Assembly: GCA_018712515.1 (NCBI GenBank)
Contig: DVGW01000032.1
Coordinates: 1 to 9,099 of the forward strand
Direction of reading: 5' to 3'
DNA: 9,099 nucleotides
Source: Aphodovivens avicola
GTDB taxonomy: Bacteria > Actinomycetota > Coriobacteriia > Coriobacteriales > Eggerthellaceae
Shown here piece after piece: positions 7,855 through 9,099 of the stretch. Position 1 is the first letter of the stretch; the number at the start of each line of letters is the position of its first letter. The notes under the pieces were generated by a model. That model searched no databases. It was not told where the DNA came from and saw nothing but the letters and a program-made list of their open reading frames with translations. The position numbers and the translations under genes are program-made.

Positions 7855-7883
7855 TTGACACGTATTTTTGCGGGTGATAAAGT
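7855..7883 (+). promoter_or_regulatory. Sigma70-type promoter of the rpsL-rpsG-fusA operon
   Basis: A perfect TTGACA at 7855-7860 is followed after 17 bases by TAAAGT at 7878-7883, preceded by TG at 7875-7876 (extended -10). A consensus -35 with ideal spacing fits a strongly expressed ribosomal protein operon. Transcription should start near 7890. Confidence 0.75.
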
Positions 7884-8062
7884 TCCTCCTCGCGTCCCGT
7901 ATGGGGCGTTTGTTTTGGTGCGCTTACGCGAGGAACGCATCGAAGCAAAGCGTCGCTTGCGCCCCGCGCGCGGCGGACGCGGTGCCTTTGGTTGGGTTGC
8001 CCGAGGCAGCGCGGCGCCGTCCCGCCCGGCGAGGAGCAACGCTCACTAGGTATAAAGGTATT

Positions 8063-8070
8063 AAAGGAGA
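8063..8070 (+). promoter_or_regulatory. Ribosome binding site that fixes the rpsL TTG start
   Basis: AAAGGAGA lies with its GGAG core (8066-8069) six bases before the TTG at 8076. The only in-frame upstream ATG (7992) lies in the leader and lacks such a site. Confidence 0.85.
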
Positions 8071-8075
8071 CTGTT

Positions 8076-8447
8076 TTGCCTACCATCAACCAGCTGATCC
8101 GCAAGGGTCGCCATGATGTCGTCGCGAAGAAGAAGACCGCAGCGCTCAAGGGCAATCCTCAGAAGCGTGGCGTGTGCACCCGCGTGTTCACCACCACGCC
8201 GAGGAAGCCGAACTCGGCTCTTCGCAAGGTGTGCCGTGTGCGTCTGGTCAACGGCATGGAGGTGACCGCCTACATCCCGGGCATCGGCCACAACCTGCAG
8301 GAGCACTCCATGGTGCTCATCCGCGGCGGCCGTGTTAAGGACCTCCCCGGTGTCCGCTACAAGGTCATCCGCGGCACGCTCGACTGCGCCGCTGTGGACA
8401 ACCGCAAGCAGGGTCGCAGCCGCTACGGCGCCAAGCGCCCCAAGTAA
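8076..8447 (+). CDS. rpsL: 30S ribosomal protein S12
   Basis: This is a 123-residue protein of normal length with the conserved S12 blocks: MPTINQL at the start, CTRVFTTTP, KPNSALRKVCRVRL, PGIGHNLQEH and GGRVKDLPGVRY. S12 sits at the decoding centre of the small subunit and controls translational accuracy. The start is a TTG, supported by the AAAGGAGA site and by alignment of MPTINQL with the family N-terminus. Lys 88, Asp 89 (the residue methylthiolated by RimO in some bacteria) and Pro 91 are conserved. Oddity: residue 43 is Arg (AGG at 8202-8204), where E. coli and Mycobacterium tuberculosis have Lys; K43R is a known streptomycin-resistance change. It is the first gene of the str operon, 113 bases before rpsG. 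Confidence 0.97.
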   Translation: MPTINQLIRKGRHDVVAKKKTAALKGNPQKRGVCTRVFTTTPRKPNSALRKVCRVRLVNGMEVTAYIPGIGHNLQEHSMVLIRGGRVKDLPGVRYKVIRGTLDCAAVDNRKQGRSRYGAKRPK

Positions 8448-8560
8448 GTAACCGTTAAGCCGCGCGGGCCGCGAAACGGCGTCGCCTGAAGGGCAGGCGG
8501 GCCGGGCCTAATGGGTGGAGGGATCCGCCCCGAAGCGCGCAGGAAAGTAAAGGAGTTTGC
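8448..8560. other. rpsL-rpsG intergenic region with small hairpins
   Basis: This 113-base GC-rich spacer has a stem CGCCT/AGGCG (8483-8487 with 8495-8499). A second possible stem, GGTGGA with TCCGCC and one wobble pair, follows at about 8515-8530. In E. coli, S7 binds the equivalent spacer to repress its own operon; whether these stems do so here is speculation. The rpsG ribosome binding site AAAGGAG (8549-8555) ends it. Confidence 0.4.
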
Positions 8561-9031
8561 ATGCCCCGTCGTGCAGCAGCCGTCCGTCGCGAGATCCAGC
8601 CGGACGCGAAGTACAACAACCGTCTTGTCACGCAGCTGATCAACAAGGTCCTGCTCGATGGCAAGAAGTCGATCGCCGAGGGCATCGTCTACGGCGCATT
8701 CGACATCATCCGCGAGAAGACGAACTCTGACCCGCTGACCGTCTTCAAGAAGGCCATGGACAACGTCCGCCCGACGCTTGAGACCAAGTCCAAGCGCGTC
8801 GGCGGCGCCTCTTACCAGGTCCCCATGGAGGTCAGCTCCCGTCGTTCCACCACGCTGGCCATCCGCTGGATCGTGGACTTCTCTCGCAAGCGCAAGGAGC
8901 ACACCATGAAGCAGCGCCTCGCCGCCGAGATCATGGACGCCGCCGAGAACACCGGCGCATCCGTGAAGCGTCGCGAGGATCTGTACAAGATGGCTGAGGC
9001 CAACCGTGCGTTCTCTCATTATCGCTGGTAG
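8561..9031 (+). CDS. rpsG: 30S ribosomal protein S7
   Basis: This is a 156-residue protein, the usual bacterial length. It begins MPRRAAAVRREIQPD, contains VTQLINKVLLDGKK, VRPTLETKSKRVGG and YQVPMEV, and ends NRAFSHYRW, all hallmark S7 segments. S7 nucleates assembly of the 30S head by binding the 3' major domain of 16S rRNA, and lies near the E site. The ATG follows AAAGGAG by five bases. It lies between rpsL and fusA in the classic str operon order, with 16 bases before fusA. Confidence 0.97.
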   Translation: MPRRAAAVRREIQPDAKYNNRLVTQLINKVLLDGKKSIAEGIVYGAFDIIREKTNSDPLTVFKKAMDNVRPTLETKSKRVGGASYQVPMEVSSRRSTTLAIRWIVDFSRKRKEHTMKQRLAAEIMDAAENTGASVKRREDLYKMAEANRAFSHYRW

Positions 9032-9047
9032 GAAGAGGTAGGAAAGC

Positions 9048-9099
9048 ATGGCGAACATTCCTCTGCAGGACACGCGCAACATCGGCATCATGGCCCACA
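9048..9099 (+). CDS. fusA: Elongation factor G, N-terminus (cut by window end)
   Basis: Only the first 17 codons are visible: MANIPLQDTRNIGIMAH. The RNIGIMAH stretch is the conserved start of the EF-G GTPase domain, just before the P-loop, which lies outside the window. EF-G drives ribosomal translocation. The ATG is preceded by GAGG (9035-9038) in a purine-rich run. Its place after rpsG is the standard str operon position. Confidence 0.93.
   Translation, partial: MANIPLQDTRNIGIMAH

Larger units (their letters stand above)
7751..8075. other. Intergenic region and long leader upstream of rpsL
   Basis: This 325-base gap separates addA from the str operon. A small hairpin, CGCAC/GTGCG at 7756-7768, follows the addA stop but has no T run, so it is not a convincing terminator. 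A 4-bp stem (7847-7850 with 7859-7862) precedes a T run at 7865-7869, but it is too short to call. The promoter at 7855-7883 would give a leader of about 185 bases, with a possible stem GCAAAGC/GCTTGC at 7945-7960 (one bulged base). No known riboswitch is recognised and no gene is supported here. Confidence 0.55.

Noticed and set aside
8051..8056. TATAAA as a second rpsL promoter -10 box
   Set aside because: Transcription would start within or beside the ribosome binding site, and no -35 box is seen at a suitable distance.
7992..8075. Upstream ATG extending rpsL by 28 residues
   Set aside because: The family N-terminus MPTINQL begins at the TTG at 8076, which has a well-spaced AAAGGAGA site; the extension is leader sequence.

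Overview
The window comes from a high-GC Gram-positive genome, most likely an actinobacterium. Class Coriobacteriia is my best guess, but this is inference. The genes use strongly GC-ending codons, addB has a leaderless-type start with a near-perfect -10 box, and ribosomal protein S12 has an actinobacterial-looking sequence.

Layout, left to right, all recognised genes on the + strand. Positions 1 to about 443 are AT-richer than the rest (19 of the first 60 bases are G or C). This stretch holds a 14-bp inverted repeat and no convincing gene. A small HTH DNA-binding protein follows (525-767). Next come two large genes that overlap by one base: an AddB/RexB-type nuclease (801-3743) and an AddA/RexA-type helicase-nuclease (3743-7750). 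Together they should form the heterodimeric AddAB (RexAB) enzyme, which processes DNA double-strand ends for RecA loading and degrades foreign linear DNA. After a roughly 325-base gap with a good sigma70-type promoter, the str operon begins: rpsL (S12, TTG start), rpsG (S7), and the first 17 codons of fusA (EF-G), cut by the window edge.

Most of the content is housekeeping, and I see no clearly new multi-gene system. The points worth following are: (1) a 65-bp near-perfect palindrome, resembling intergenic REP-like elements, sits inside addB without breaking the frame and adds a Cys-rich stretch of about 22 residues; (2) S12 has Arg at position 43, the residue produced by the classic K43R streptomycin-resistance mutation; (3) the AddA nuclease core is split between two catalytic Asp motifs by an insert of about 60 residues built from tandem repeats; (4) the AddA helicase-nuclease linker is low-complexity with unusual codon use; (5) addB appears to be transcribed leaderless from a promoter just behind the HTH gene.
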